Shown piece by piece: positions 26,974-36,660 of a DNA stretch of 52,935 bases. This DNA is from an uncultured Pelagibacteraceae bacterium. Lineage in GTDB: Bacteria; Pseudomonadota; Alphaproteobacteria; Pelagibacterales; Pelagibacteraceae. Within the stretch, counting starts at the first letter, position 1, and every line of letters starts with the position of its first letter. The stretch is taken from assembly GCA_902517535.1 (NCBI GenBank), contig CABYCK010000005.1, positions 1 through 52,935 of the forward strand, written 5' to 3'. The notes beneath the pieces are model-generated. The model saw only the letters and a list, made by a program, of their open reading frames with translations, was not told the origin of the DNA and made no database searches. The translations under genes were made by a program, and so were the position numbers.

Positions 26974-28423
26974 AATTTTCTTCTATTAATTGGTTTAACA
27001 ATCTTACTCCAAACCCAGTTGCTCCCCCCGAATTTAAAGCACCACCGTATTTCGAAAAAGCCATACCAGCAATATCAAGATGCGCCCAAGGAGTTTTGTT
27101 TAAAATAAATCTTTGTAAAAATTGAGCAGCCGTTGTTGATCCTGCACCGCCAACATAGTTTATATTTTGAACATCGGCATTTTTAGAATTCATAAGCTTA
27201 TCATAATTTTTATGAAGAGGCATTCTCCACAGTTTCTCTTCGACATTTTCACCAGCGGTTAAGATTTGTTTAGATAACATGTCATCGTTTGAAAAAAGTC
27301 CAGCGTATTCTGATCCTAAACAAACTATTATAGCGCCTGTTAAAGTAGCTAAATCAACAATAAATTTTGGTTTAAATTTTCTTTCTGTAAAAGTCAATGC
27401 ATCAGCTAAAACAAGTCGACCTTCAGCATCTGTATTTAAAACTTCTATAGTTTTACCGCTATAAGATTTAACAATATCTCCAGGTCTTTGAGCGACACCA
27501 CTCACCATATTTTCTACAAGTCCTACGACGCCAACAGCATTTATTTTTGCTTTTCTTAACGCCAAACTTTTCATTAAACCAACTACTGCGGCAGAGCCTG
27601 CCATATCATAAGTCATATCTTCCATAAATCTTGCTGGTTTTAATGAATAACCACCGGTGTCAAAAGTAACTCCTTTTCCAACAAATGCTAAAGGTTTAGA
27701 ATTATTCTTTGCTCCATTCCATTCCATAGTTACAAGATACGATCCTCGAATACTTCCCATCCCTACTCCTAGCAAAGCATTCATACCAAGTTTTTTTAGT
27801 TTTTTTTCATCATATATATTAACTTTTAATCCATCTTTTTTTAAAGAATATAATCTTTTAGCATATTCATCTGGATGAAGAATATTTCCTGGCTCTGAAA
27901 CTAAATCTCTTGCATAAAAAGTTCCTTCTTCTAAAGCTTTAAATTTTAATTGGTTTTGAGCTGAGGTTTTATTTTTATTTCCTATTATATTGATAGAAAT
28001 AAGTCTTGTTTTTTTTTTTGTTTTATATTTATCAAACTTATAAGACTTTAATTTTAGTCCATGGAGAAAGTGACCTAGAAAGTTATCATGTTTACTATTT
28101 ATGCTATCAGAGTTGATAAAGTATTCACTATTTTTTCCGTAATTAATCCGCCCGTAAAATTCTGCGCCTAAACTTTCTACGTCTGAGATCTTTGAATTGT
28201 TTTTAATTGATATTAAAACTATCTTTTTTTTCGAGCTGACCTCAAAAACGAATAATTTTTTTTTTAAATCATTAGTTTTTAATAAATCATTTATGTAAGA
28301 AAACTCAGAATTAGAAAGATACTTTTTAAGACCATTTAGGTCAAATTTATCGTTAGAAAATAACACCAGGTTAGCCGAAGACTTACTGCTTATTTTGTTT
28401 AGATACTTAATTTTAATAGACAT
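26966..28423 (-). CDS. pepA: Leucyl aminopeptidase (M17)
   Basis: A 485-residue M17 peptidase. The metal and catalytic residues are in GKGVTFDTGGYSLKP (conserved Lys and Asp), EDMTYDMAGSAAVVG and the family signature NTDAEGRLVLADAL. The N-terminal 170 residues form the variable macro-like domain, followed by DLVSEPGN. It removes N-terminal residues from peptides in the cytosol; in E. coli PepA also binds DNA, but that is not inferable here. It is divergent from lptF, a frequent alphaproteobacterial layout, with a 137-base gap. Confidence 0.95.
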   Translation of the reverse strand: MSIKIKYLNKISSKSSANLVLFSNDKFDLNGLKKYLSNSEFSYINDLLKTNDLKKKLFVFEVSSKKKIVLISIKNNSKISDVESLGAEFYGRINYGKNSEYFINSDSINSKHDNFLGHFLHGLKLKSYKFDKYKTKKKTRLISINIIGNKNKTSAQNQLKFKALEEGTFYARDLVSEPGNILHPDEYAKRLYSLKKDGLKVNIYDEKKLKKLGMNALLGVGMGSIRGSYLVTMEWNGAKNNSKPLAFVGKGVTFDTGGYSLKPARFMEDMTYDMAGSAAVVGLMKSLALRKAKINAVGVVGLVENMVSGVAQRPGDIVKSYSGKTIEVLNTDAEGRLVLADALTFTERKFKPKFIVDLATLTGAIIVCLGSEYAGLFSNDDMLSKQILTAGENVEEKLWRMPLHKNYDKLMNSKNADVQNINYVGGAGSTTAAQFLQRFILNKTPWAHLDIAGMAFSKYGGALNSGGATGFGVRLLNQLIEENYE

Positions 28424-28515
28424 ATATTTTTAAATAAATTCCAATAGAGTTGAATGGTATATATGTTCAAATATATCAGATTTCAATGGGAAATTGATCA
28501 TTGTTAAACCATAGA

Positions 28516-28544
28516 TTGAATTTTATCTAATGTTGCTTTATTTA
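28516..28544 (+). promoter_or_regulatory. Candidate promoter for the lptF operon
   Basis: TTGAAT (28516-28521) and TATTTA (28539-28544) are separated by 17 bases in the 137-base gap between pepA and lptF. The start point would fall about ten bases before the lptF ATG, giving an almost leaderless transcript. The boxes are imperfect and AT-rich sequence gives many such matches. Confidence 0.3.
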
Positions 28545-28560
28545 TATACATTAAATTGTA

Positions 28561-29697
28561 ATGCTACAAAACAAAATTTATCAAAATTTTACTTTAGAAA
28601 TAACTAAAACATTTTTAGTTATTCTATTCGGCTTAAGTGTTATTGCTTGGACTGTAAGAGCGGTTAATTTTTTAGATTTAATTGTTGAAAGTGGCTACTC
28701 TGTTGTAACTTATTTTCAATATTCTTTTTTAAATTTGTTTGGTATAATGACTAAGTTTATACCTTTGTCTTTTTTAGTAGCTTTAATTATTTTTATTTTA
28801 AAACAAATTCAAGAAAATGAGTTTATCATTTTATGGACCTCGGGTGTTAAAAAAATTAAAGTGATAAATCTTTTTTTTTTAATCTCTTGTTTTGTAGTAT
28901 TTTTTTACATTATCTTCTCTTCCTTTGTAACTCCTTTGGCTTTAAATAAGTCACGACATTTATTGAATCAAGATGGTTTTAACTCTTTTTTACCGACTAT
29001 TAGAATTCAACAATTTAGTGACTCATTTCAAGGTTTTACATTCTTAGTAGAAAAAAAAATTAAAAATGAAATTAAAAATGTTTTTATTCATGACAATTCT
29101 AATGTTTTAAAAAACTTAACATCGGGTGAATTAAAAAAAAAAACAACAACAATAATCGCTAAAGAAGGAATTGTAGATGAAAAAAAGATGATTCTTTTTA
29201 ACGGCCAGATTTTATCTACAGAAAAAGATGACTTTAGTAGTAATGTAATTAAGTTTGAACAATTAAATATTGATTTAAAAAATTTACAAACTGATACTAT
29301 TAAAGTTCCTAAATTACAAGAAACAGGTACAAAAGATCTTATAAAATGTATTACCAAAGTATCATCAGAGGAAATTATTAATTGTAAAAAAAATGCTCAT
29401 AAGGAAATCGTGACAGTGCTTAACAGAAGAATTGTGCTTCCTTTTTATATTCCTATCATAGCTTTATTAAGTTCCTTTCTTCTTATAAAAGTTAATTCCA
29501 AAAAAAATTATCTTTTCAATAAATATACAATTTTTTCATTAAGCTTTTTAATTTTATTATATGCTGAACTAATAATTCGATTTACAGGAATTTCTAAAAT
29601 TTTTGGTATTATATTTTTAATCACCCCTTTTTTCTTAGTGCCTATAATCTATCTTTTTTTAATAATAAAACTATCAAAGGAGTCATTGAGAGTTTAA
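28561..29697 (+). CDS. lptF: LPS export permease LptF
   Basis: A 378-residue YjgP/YjgQ-family permease. Three membrane segments occur in the first 110 residues and three in the last 90, with a periplasmic beta-jellyroll domain between (about 115-280). It begins with FTLEITKTFLVILFGLS and contains SFVTPLALNKSRHLL just after the third segment. With LptG and the ATPase LptB it extracts LPS from the inner membrane. lptG follows after five bases, which together with position decides F over G. Confidence 0.92.
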   Translation: MLQNKIYQNFTLEITKTFLVILFGLSVIAWTVRAVNFLDLIVESGYSVVTYFQYSFLNLFGIMTKFIPLSFLVALIIFILKQIQENEFIILWTSGVKKIKVINLFFLISCFVVFFYIIFSSFVTPLALNKSRHLLNQDGFNSFLPTIRIQQFSDSFQGFTFLVEKKIKNEIKNVFIHDNSNVLKNLTSGELKKKTTTIIAKEGIVDEKKMILFNGQILSTEKDDFSSNVIKFEQLNIDLKNLQTDTIKVPKLQETGTKDLIKCITKVSSEEIINCKKNAHKEIVTVLNRRIVLPFYIPIIALLSSFLLIKVNSKKNYLFNKYTIFSLSFLILLYAELIIRFTGISKIFGIIFLITPFFLVPIIYLFLIIKLSKESLRV

Positions 29698-29702
29698 AAA
29701 AA

Positions 29703-30791
29703 ATGAACAAAATTTTATTCAATTATCTTTTATCTGGTTACTTTAAATCTATAGTAAAGGTAACATTAATTTTTTATTGTTTTGGTTTAATATTAAATTT
29801 ATTTGAAGAAATCGAATTTTTCAAAAATTTGAATGTTAGCGTATTTTTACCAATATCATTAACAGCGTTATATATACCAAGCTTAATGATAAAATTATTA
29901 CCGTTTATTATTTTTATATCGAGTTTGTGGTTTTTGTTAAACTTAAGAAACAGTAAAGATCTGCTTACATTAAAAGTTTATGGGTATTCAAATTTTAAAA
30001 TTTTCTTTATATTGGCTTTTACTTCTTTTATTTTCGGTTGGATAATCTTATTTGCTTTAAATCCAGTAACATCTGCAATGGTGAAATTTTATGAGCAAAA
30101 AAAATCTGAATACTCCAAAGATATTGACCATTTAGTATCTATTAATAAAAACGGATTATGGATTAAAGAAAATACATTAGAGGGTCACAGATTTGTCTCT
30201 GCTGATGAAACAAGAAACTTTATTTTGAAAAATGTAACAATTTTAAATCTAGATAGTGAATTTAATTTGATAGATAAAATTTATTCTAAAACAGCAAATA
30301 TTTCTAATAATAAATGGGAGCTTAAAAATGTTATAATAAATAAATTTGATAATGGAATATTGAAAGAAACAAAAAAAACAAATTTTTCAGTTATTTCCAA
30401 ATATGACTACAAAAAAATTAATAATTTGTTTAAAAATTTTGACACAATGTCATTTTTAGACCTAATTTTAAATTACAAAGAACTCCAAAATCAGGGCTAT
30501 AACAAGGCCTATTTAGATCAAAATTTGAATTCTATGTTATCTTTGCCATTTTTCTTATTTATAATGACAGCTTTGGCTTCAATATTAACCATGAATACTC
30601 TAAAAAAATCAAATAATTTTAAATTTATTTTGGTAGGTTTAATCTCTTGTGTAATAATTTACTACTTTAAAGATTTATCATTAGCTCTAGGTCAAACAAA
30701 TAGGGTTTCATTATCTTTATCTGCTTGGATACCTGTTGTTACAATTGGTTTATTTAGCTCTATAGGGATTTTACAAATAAATGAAAAATAA
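29703..30791 (+). CDS. lptG: LPS export permease LptG
   Basis: A 362-residue partner of LptF with the same six-helix plus jellyroll layout. The start LFNYLLSGYFKSIVKVTLIFYCFGL and the segment SLWFLLNLRNSKDLLTLKVYGYSNFKIFF, an LptF/G coupling-helix region that contacts LptB, are visible. The last 90 residues give three more membrane helices. It overlaps the start of lptD by 11 bases. The F-G-D-surA order makes this an outer-membrane LPS delivery operon. Confidence 0.92.
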   Translation: MNKILFNYLLSGYFKSIVKVTLIFYCFGLILNLFEEIEFFKNLNVSVFLPISLTALYIPSLMIKLLPFIIFISSLWFLLNLRNSKDLLTLKVYGYSNFKIFFILAFTSFIFGWIILFALNPVTSAMVKFYEQKKSEYSKDIDHLVSINKNGLWIKENTLEGHRFVSADETRNFILKNVTILNLDSEFNLIDKIYSKTANISNNKWELKNVIINKFDNGILKETKKTNFSVISKYDYKKINNLFKNFDTMSFLDLILNYKELQNQGYNKAYLDQNLNSMLSLPFFLFIMTALASILTMNTLKKSNNFKFILVGLISCVIIYYFKDLSLALGQTNRVSLSLSAWIPVVTIGLFSSIGILQINEK

Positions 30792-33090
30792 ATTTATTTT
30801 AATATTATTTTTTATAATACATCTTGATCCTTTGTGGGCTGAAAATCTAAATATTGAGTCATCTAGCATCTCAATAGAAAAAAAAAATAAACTTACGATT
30901 TTTAAAGACAATGTAATAGCTAAAGATAATAAAAATAATAAATTCTTAACTGATTATGCAGAATACTACAAAGATCTTAATTTGTTAATAAGTAAAGGTG
31001 ATACTAATTTAACAACATCTGAGGGATTTGAAGTAATCGGAAGTAATATAACTTTTGATAATTTGAAAAATATAATCAAATCTTCTGACTCTGCTGTCAT
31101 TATAGATAAAGAAAAAAATAAAATTTATCTAGAAAAATTTGAATATTCCACTGCAAATAAATTTTTTAAGTCAACTGGAAAAATAAAAGTTATAGATGTA
31201 AGAAATAATATTTATAATTTTTCACAGATTTACATTGACGAAAAAAAAAGAGAAATTATAGGTTCTGACATAAAAGCTTTTTTGAATGATAAGAATTTTA
31301 AAATAAATGATAAGAATAAACCAAGGGTATTTGCTAACACAGTAAGTATAAAAAATACAAATTCAGAATTCGATAAAAGTATTTTTACGTTATGTGATTA
31401 TAGAGAAAATGATAAATGTCCCCCTTGGAGTGTTCAAGCGTCAAATATGAGACATGATAATAAAAAAAAAACTATTTATTATGATAATGCTCTTATTAAG
31501 GTTTATGATATACCAATTTTTTATTTTCCAAAACTTTCACATCCAGACCCAAGTGTAAATCGAAGATCTGGGTTTTTACCTCCTTCTTTTACAGATACAA
31601 AAAATCTAGGAGAGGGTATATCCATTCCATATTATTGGAATATAGGAAAAGATAGAGATTTAACTTTTACTAACAAACTATTTTTAGATGAGAACCCTCT
31701 TTTTTTAGGTGAATATAGACAAGCTTTTAAAAATACTAATTTAATTTTTGATTTTGGTTACTCAGAAGGATACAAAAATACAACGGATACCAAAAAGGCT
31801 GGGAGTAAAAGTCACTTCTTTTCTAAAATTATTAATAATTTTCAAGGAAAAAATAATTCTGATAATAATTTAAAATTAACTGTTCAAAAAGTTTCGGATA
31901 ATAAACATCTTAAACTATATAGGATTGATACAAACTTAGTTAAATACGAAACAGATACTTTAGAAAACACTCTAGACTTTTCGCACAGCAATGAAGATCT
32001 TTTTTTAGGTTTTAGAGCGAGTGCATATGAAACTCTAAAAGATACATATAATGACAAATATGAGTATATTTTACCTGATGTTGTTTTCTCAAAAAATATT
32101 TTTAGTAGTGATAAACTTGGAATTGCAGATTTTCAATCTAACTTAAAAATTCATAATTACGATACTAATAAATTAGCCAAGTTTTTTATTAATGACATAA
32201 ATTGGAAGGCAAAAAATTTCAATTTTGAATCAGGTTTAACTGGACAATTTTTAGGTAAAATAAAAAATGTTAACTATGAATCAATCAATATTTCAAATTA
32301 TAAAGACAATACAACAAGTGAGCTTTTTGGTGCTTTGGGTTATCTAACTGAATTAGATTTAATTAAAGAAAATGACTTATCAAAACATACTTTAACCCCA
32401 AAAATTCTATTAAGATACGCACCCGGCCATATGCGTAATGAAACTAATAAACTTCGTCTGAAACACACCAATGTTTTCAGCTTAGACAGGTTAAATACAG
32501 CAAATAACTTTGAAAATGGATTAAGCTCTAGTATTGGGTTTGATTATTCTTTTAAAAATAATAAAAATGAATTTAATTTTTCAGGAGGACAAATAATAAA
32601 TGAAAAAGAAAATCCTAACATGCCTTCTTCATCAAGTCTGGACGAAAAATTATCAGACTTTGTAGGACATTCTGAGTTTAAAATGAACGAAAAATTTACC
32701 TTAAATTATGATTTTTCATTAGACCACAATTATAGGAATATTAATTATAACGAAATTGGAACAAATATTGATCTCAATCCAGTAAAATTTGATTTCAGTT
32801 ATTTGCAAGAAAAAAAACATATTGGAAATCAAGAATATTTTCAAGGAAATATAGAATTTAGAAAAGGGGAAAATGGAATATTCACTGCACAAACTAAAAG
32901 GAACTTAATTACTAACTCTGCGGAATTCTACAATTTAAGTTATGAATATATAAATGATTGTTTAAGAGCTGGAGTAGTTTATAGAAGAGAATTTTATGAA
33001 GACTCAGAATTAGAAGCAGAGAATTCTTTAATGTTTAGAATTACATTAACACCTTTTGGAAATATAAATTCACCATCATTTAGTCAATAA
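30781..33090 (+). CDS. lptD: LPS-assembly protein LptD
   Basis: A 769-residue outer-membrane beta-barrel protein. A signal peptide (MKNKFILILFFIIHLDPLWA) precedes an OstA/LptA-like jellyroll (about 25-200), then the barrel. Family markers are CDYRENDKCPPWSVQA, HPDPSVNRRSGFLPPSFTDT and the C-terminal YEYINDCLRAGVVYRREFYED. The Cys in these blocks should form the structural disulfides. It inserts LPS into the outer leaflet with LptE; no lptE is visible here. A periplasmic SurA-type chaperone is encoded directly downstream. Confidence 0.95.
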   Translation: MKNKFILILFFIIHLDPLWAENLNIESSSISIEKKNKLTIFKDNVIAKDNKNNKFLTDYAEYYKDLNLLISKGDTNLTTSEGFEVIGSNITFDNLKNIIKSSDSAVIIDKEKNKIYLEKFEYSTANKFFKSTGKIKVIDVRNNIYNFSQIYIDEKKREIIGSDIKAFLNDKNFKINDKNKPRVFANTVSIKNTNSEFDKSIFTLCDYRENDKCPPWSVQASNMRHDNKKKTIYYDNALIKVYDIPIFYFPKLSHPDPSVNRRSGFLPPSFTDTKNLGEGISIPYYWNIGKDRDLTFTNKLFLDENPLFLGEYRQAFKNTNLIFDFGYSEGYKNTTDTKKAGSKSHFFSKIINNFQGKNNSDNNLKLTVQKVSDNKHLKLYRIDTNLVKYETDTLENTLDFSHSNEDLFLGFRASAYETLKDTYNDKYEYILPDVVFSKNIFSSDKLGIADFQSNLKIHNYDTNKLAKFFINDINWKAKNFNFESGLTGQFLGKIKNVNYESINISNYKDNTTSELFGALGYLTELDLIKENDLSKHTLTPKILLRYAPGHMRNETNKLRLKHTNVFSLDRLNTANNFENGLSSSIGFDYSFKNNKNEFNFSGGQIINEKENPNMPSSSSLDEKLSDFVGHSEFKMNEKFTLNYDFSLDHNYRNINYNEIGTNIDLNPVKFDFSYLQEKKHIGNQEYFQGNIEFRKGENGIFTAQTKRNLITNSAEFYNLSYEYINDCLRAGVVYRREFYEDSELEAENSLMFRITLTPFGNINSPSFSQ

Positions 33091-33092
33091 TT

Positions 33093-34022
33093 ATGTTAAA
33101 TTTAATTTTTAGGATTACAATTATTTTCTTCTTTTTTCAAAATTCTAATGCAGTTATAAAAAATAAAGTTATTGCTAAAATAGATAATGAAATAATAAGT
33201 TCGTATGAATTGAAAAATAAAGTTAAAACAATCTTAATTTTGAGCAATCAGGAATTAAACCAGAAAAATATCGATAAAACAAAAAATTTAGCTTTAAAAA
33301 CACTCATAAATTATAAATTAAAAAAAATAGAAGTAGAAAAATATAATATTTCCACTAACTCTGCAGCTGTTGCAAATCATTTAAATAATTTTTATCTTAA
33401 ATTTAATACTGATTTAAAAGGATTTAAAAAAATTTTTGAGATTAACAATATTGATTATGATTATTATTTAAAAGAAATAGAAAATGAATTCGCATGGCAA
33501 AATTTAGTTTTTAAACTTTACGCTAACAAATTGGAAATTAATGATTCTGACATTGACCGTCAATTAAACGAGATTATAAAAAATCAAAAAAATGTAAATG
33601 AATATGAGTTAGCTGAAATAGAAATTTTGATAGAAAAAGATCTAGGCTCTGACCAACAAATTAAAGAAATAGAAAGCCAAATTGCAAAAATTGGATTTGA
33701 AAATACAGCAATAAAATTTAGCTCTTCTACATCTGCTTTAGAGGGTGGAAACATAGGTTGGATCAACTCAAATATAATTTCAAAAAGGATTTTAGATATA
33801 ATTAATGAAATGAATATTGGAGATGTTTCAAGACCACTTATTCAAGCTAATTCTATTACTTTTTTTAAATTATTAAATAAAAAATCTGTTGAGATAGACG
33901 TTACAAATTTAGACAAAATAAGAGAAACAATAATTAACAATAATAAAAATGATATGCTTAATTTGTATTCAAATAGTCATTTGTCTAAAATAAAAAATAA
34001 TGCTTATATAAATTTCAAATGA
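33093..34022 (+). CDS. surA: SurA-like periplasmic chaperone / peptidyl-prolyl isomerase
   Basis: A 309-residue protein with a signal peptide (MLNLIFRITIIFFFFQNSNA). A SurA N-terminal-like chaperone domain includes KVIAKIDNEIISSYELKNKV, the classical SurA/PpiD opening. A single parvulin (PpiC) domain (about 165-275) contains FSSSTSALEGGNIGWI and MNIGDVSRPLIQANSITFFKLL. E. coli SurA has two parvulin domains; only one is seen here, as in many alphaproteobacteria. It is expected to escort outer-membrane proteins, including LptD. It lies two bases after lptD and overlaps pdxA by four bases. Confidence 0.88.
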   Translation: MLNLIFRITIIFFFFQNSNAVIKNKVIAKIDNEIISSYELKNKVKTILILSNQELNQKNIDKTKNLALKTLINYKLKKIEVEKYNISTNSAAVANHLNNFYLKFNTDLKGFKKIFEINNIDYDYYLKEIENEFAWQNLVFKLYANKLEINDSDIDRQLNEIIKNQKNVNEYELAEIEILIEKDLGSDQQIKEIESQIAKIGFENTAIKFSSSTSALEGGNIGWINSNIISKRILDIINEMNIGDVSRPLIQANSITFFKLLNKKSVEIDVTNLDKIRETIINNNKNDMLNLYSNSHLSKIKNNAYINFK

Positions 34023-34987
34023 CAAAAAATAAGATTGTTTTAATAGCTGGAGATCCTAATAGTATTAATTCTGAGATAATATACAAAACTTGGAAAAAAA
34101 TTAACAATAATATAAAAAAAAAAATTTACTTGATTGTAAATTTCGAGTTGTTTCGTTTACAATTGAAAAAATTTAATTTCAAAATAAAATTAATTAAAGT
34201 AAAAAATTTTCATAATGACCAAAAGATTAATGGACTGAAAATTATTGATGTACCACTAAACTTTTCTAATCCATTTAAAGTCACTCATAAAAATTCTTCG
34301 GAATATATTAGAAAAAGTTTAAATTTAGGTCATAAACTTTCTAATGATAAAAAATTTAAAGGATTGATAAATTGCCCAATTAATAAAGGCCTTATTCATA
34401 AATCAAAAAAAACTGGTGTAACGGAGTATTTAGCCTCTAAATGTAAAATAAAAGATAGATCTGAACTAATGCTAATCTACAATAAAAAACTTTCAGTAGC
34501 GCCTGTTACTACTCATATTGATATAAAAAAAGTTTCAAAAAAGATTACTTCAAAATTAATCATTAAAAAAATGCTTACTTTAAATACTCAATTTAAAAAA
34601 TTATTTAAAAAAAAACCAAAAATTTGTCTTCTTGGTTTAAACCCTCATAATAGTGAATTATTAGATGGTTCAGAAGAGGTTAAAAAAATTAAGCCATCAG
34701 TATTATTTCTTAAAAAAAAAAGACTTGTCATAGAGGGGCCTTTTGCAGCAGACAGTATTTTTATAGATAATTATAAAAATTATGACGTTGTTGTAGGAAT
34801 GTATCACGATCAAGTATTAGCTCCATTTAAATCTATGTTTAAATATGACGCAATTAATTTAACTCTGGGTTTAGACTATATACGTGTTTCACCAGACCAT
34901 GGAACAGCTACTAATATAATTGGTAAAAATAAATCTAATTATACAAGTTTATTACAATGTATTAAATTTATAAATAATTTGAAATAA
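34019..34987 (+). CDS. pdxA: 4-hydroxythreonine-4-phosphate dehydrogenase
   Basis: A 322-residue PdxA. It begins IVLIAGDPNSINSEI, and the metal-binding His are in VTTHIDIKKV, GMYHDQVLAPFK and VSPDHGTATNII. It oxidises 4-phosphohydroxythreonine in the DXP-dependent pyridoxal phosphate pathway using NAD(P). It sits between surA (4-base overlap) and rsmA (TAATG overlap), the conserved surA-pdxA-rsmA order. The N-terminus is short but the fold appears complete. Confidence 0.95.
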   Translation: MTKNKIVLIAGDPNSINSEIIYKTWKKINNNIKKKIYLIVNFELFRLQLKKFNFKIKLIKVKNFHNDQKINGLKIIDVPLNFSNPFKVTHKNSSEYIRKSLNLGHKLSNDKKFKGLINCPINKGLIHKSKKTGVTEYLASKCKIKDRSELMLIYNKKLSVAPVTTHIDIKKVSKKITSKLIIKKMLTLNTQFKKLFKKKPKICLLGLNPHNSELLDGSEEVKKIKPSVLFLKKKRLVIEGPFAADSIFIDNYKNYDVVVGMYHDQVLAPFKSMFKYDAINLTLGLDYIRVSPDHGTATNIIGKNKSNYTSLLQCIKFINNLK

Positions 34988-35769
34988 TGCAATTTGCAAA
35001 AAAGTCACTAGGTCAAAATTTTTTAACAGATCAAAATATTTTAAAAAAAATCATAAGCTTAAAAGATATCGCTAATAGGGAAATATTAGAAATTGGTCCA
35101 GGAAAAGGTGCTTTAACAAAATATATCTTAAGTCAAAAACCAAAATCTTTAATTGTTATTGAAAAAGACAATTTATTTGCGAAAGAATTAGTATTTAAAT
35201 TCAAAAAAGAAAAAAATATAAAAGTTTTTAATAAGGATGTGCTAAAATTTAATTTTGATAAGATAATAAAAAAAAACACTATAATATTTGGAAATCTTCC
35301 TTACAATATTTCCTCTCAAATTTTGATAAAATTAATTAAAAGCCAAGTTTGGCCACCAAAATTTACAGATTTAATTTTGATGTTTCAAAAGGAAATGGCA
35401 CAAAGAATAATTGGAAAATTTGGAACTAAAGACTATGGAAGACTATCTATTTTAAGTAACTACAGGCTCAAGTATAAAGAAAAATTTAATGTTTCTCCAA
35501 ATTGTTTTTTTCCAAAACCAAAAATAAACTCTACGGTTTTACACCTCCAACCTAAAAATAGAAAAAACGAAATTAGAAAAATAGAGAATTTGGAAAAAAT
35601 TACAAGTATTTTTTTTTCTCAAAGAAGAAAAATGATAAAACAAAGTATTAAGAAGATTTTTAAAAAAAAAAGTTCAGATTTATTTTATAATTTAGATCTA
35701 AAATTGAGACCAGAAAATTTAACTCCTGACCAATATTATGATATTACTAAGAAGTATGAGTTAAATTAA
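34987..35769 (+). CDS. rsmA: 16S rRNA adenine dimethyltransferase (KsgA)
   Basis: A 260-residue rRNA methyltransferase. It starts FAKKSLGQNFLTDQNILKKI; SAM-binding motif I is EIGPGKGALTKYIL, motif IV is the NLPYNIS active site, and GRLSILSNY and FFPKPKINSTVLHL follow. It dimethylates two adjacent adenines near the 3' end of 16S rRNA. Its last 23 bases overlap the end of the convergent gmk, the longest convergent overlap in the window. Confidence 0.96.
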   Translation: MQFAKKSLGQNFLTDQNILKKIISLKDIANREILEIGPGKGALTKYILSQKPKSLIVIEKDNLFAKELVFKFKKEKNIKVFNKDVLKFNFDKIIKKNTIIFGNLPYNISSQILIKLIKSQVWPPKFTDLILMFQKEMAQRIIGKFGTKDYGRLSILSNYRLKYKEKFNVSPNCFFPKPKINSTVLHLQPKNRKNEIRKIENLEKITSIFFSQRRKMIKQSIKKIFKKKSSDLFYNLDLKLRPENLTPDQYYDITKKYELN

Positions 35770-36343
35770 TTGAACTTTCTTTGTTAGATAAAATAATTCT
35801 TTCAATTTGTTTATAGCAATTCTCGAGATTATCATTTACAAGTACATAATCATAATCGCTCCAATGTTTAACATCTTCATCGAAAGATTTATATCTTTTT
35901 GTAACTTCTTCAGGAGTATCTTGATTTCTTTTAATTAAACGATTTTTTAATTCATCTTTATTAGGTGGCAATAAATAGATTTTAATCAATTTTAAATTAG
36001 TAAATTTTGACAGTTGTTTTGTTCCTTGCCAATCTATATCAAAAATTATATCGTTTTTTTTAATTAACTCATCAACATTTGTTTTTAGAGTTCCATAAAA
36101 ATTATTAAAAATTTTTGCATATTCGTAAAATTTTCCTTCGTCTATAAGCTTCTTGAATTCATTGTTAGAAATAAAATGATAATCGACGCCATCGACTTCA
36201 TTTGGCCTTGGTTTTCTAGTTGTATGAGATACTGAAATTTTAAAAGACTTATATTTTTCTTGAATTTTTTTTGTTATTGTTGTTTTTCCTGCTCCTGATG
36301 GAGATGATAATATAACCATGATATTATTTGTACCGTCACCCAT
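35747..36343 (-). CDS. gmk: Guanylate kinase
   Basis: A 198-residue guanylate kinase with P-loop SSPSGAGKTTI near residue 13, SVSHTTRKPRPNEVDGVDYHFI (GMP binding) and DIDWQGTKQL. It phosphorylates GMP to GDP. An in-frame ATG eight codons in (36319) also gives a complete enzyme beginning MVILSSPSGAGKTT, and may be the real start since the first eight residues look unconserved. It is downstream of acpP with a 19-base gap. Genes usually found between them in alphaproteobacteria (fabF, mltG) are absent. Confidence 0.95.
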   Translation of the reverse strand: MGDGTNNIMVILSSPSGAGKTTITKKIQEKYKSFKISVSHTTRKPRPNEVDGVDYHFISNNEFKKLIDEGKFYEYAKIFNNFYGTLKTNVDELIKKNDIIFDIDWQGTKQLSKFTNLKLIKIYLLPPNKDELKNRLIKRNQDTPEEVTKRYKSFDEDVKHWSDYDYVLVNDNLENCYKQIERIILSNKESSINLTHTS

Positions 36344-36362
36344 CTAAGAATTAACTAATAAC

Positions 36363-36605
36363 CTATTGGTTTGTCTTACTTTCTATAAATTTAATAGCAT
36401 CGCCAACTGTCAATATTTTTTCAGCTTCGCTGTCTGATATCTCAGATCCAAATTCTTCCTCGAAAGCCATTACTAATTCGACAGTGTCCAAACTATCTGC
36501 TCCTAAATCATCAATAAAACTTGCTTCTTCGGTAACTTTTTCTTCTTCAATACCGAGGTGATCAGCGACTATCTTTTTAATTTTTGCTTTTATATCGTTT
36601 GACAT
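36363..36605 (-). CDS. acpP: Acyl carrier protein
   Basis: An 80-residue acidic four-helix carrier. S38 in [10 protein letters not shown] is the site that receives 4'-phosphopantetheine. It opens [24 protein letters not shown], typical of AcpP. It shuttles acyl chains among fatty acid synthesis enzymes and feeds lipid A synthesis. It follows fabG by 55 bases, the largest gap in the fab operon, which might hold a separate signal though I see no clear promoter. Confidence 0.97.
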   Translation of the reverse strand: MSNDIKAKIKKIVADHLGIEEEKVTEEASFIDDLGADSLDTVELVMAFEEEFGSEISDSEAEKILTVGDAIKFIESKTNQ

Positions 36606-36660
36606 TAGTTCCTTTTTTTATATTTATGATATTTTCTTATTAGATTATTAGATAGAATTG

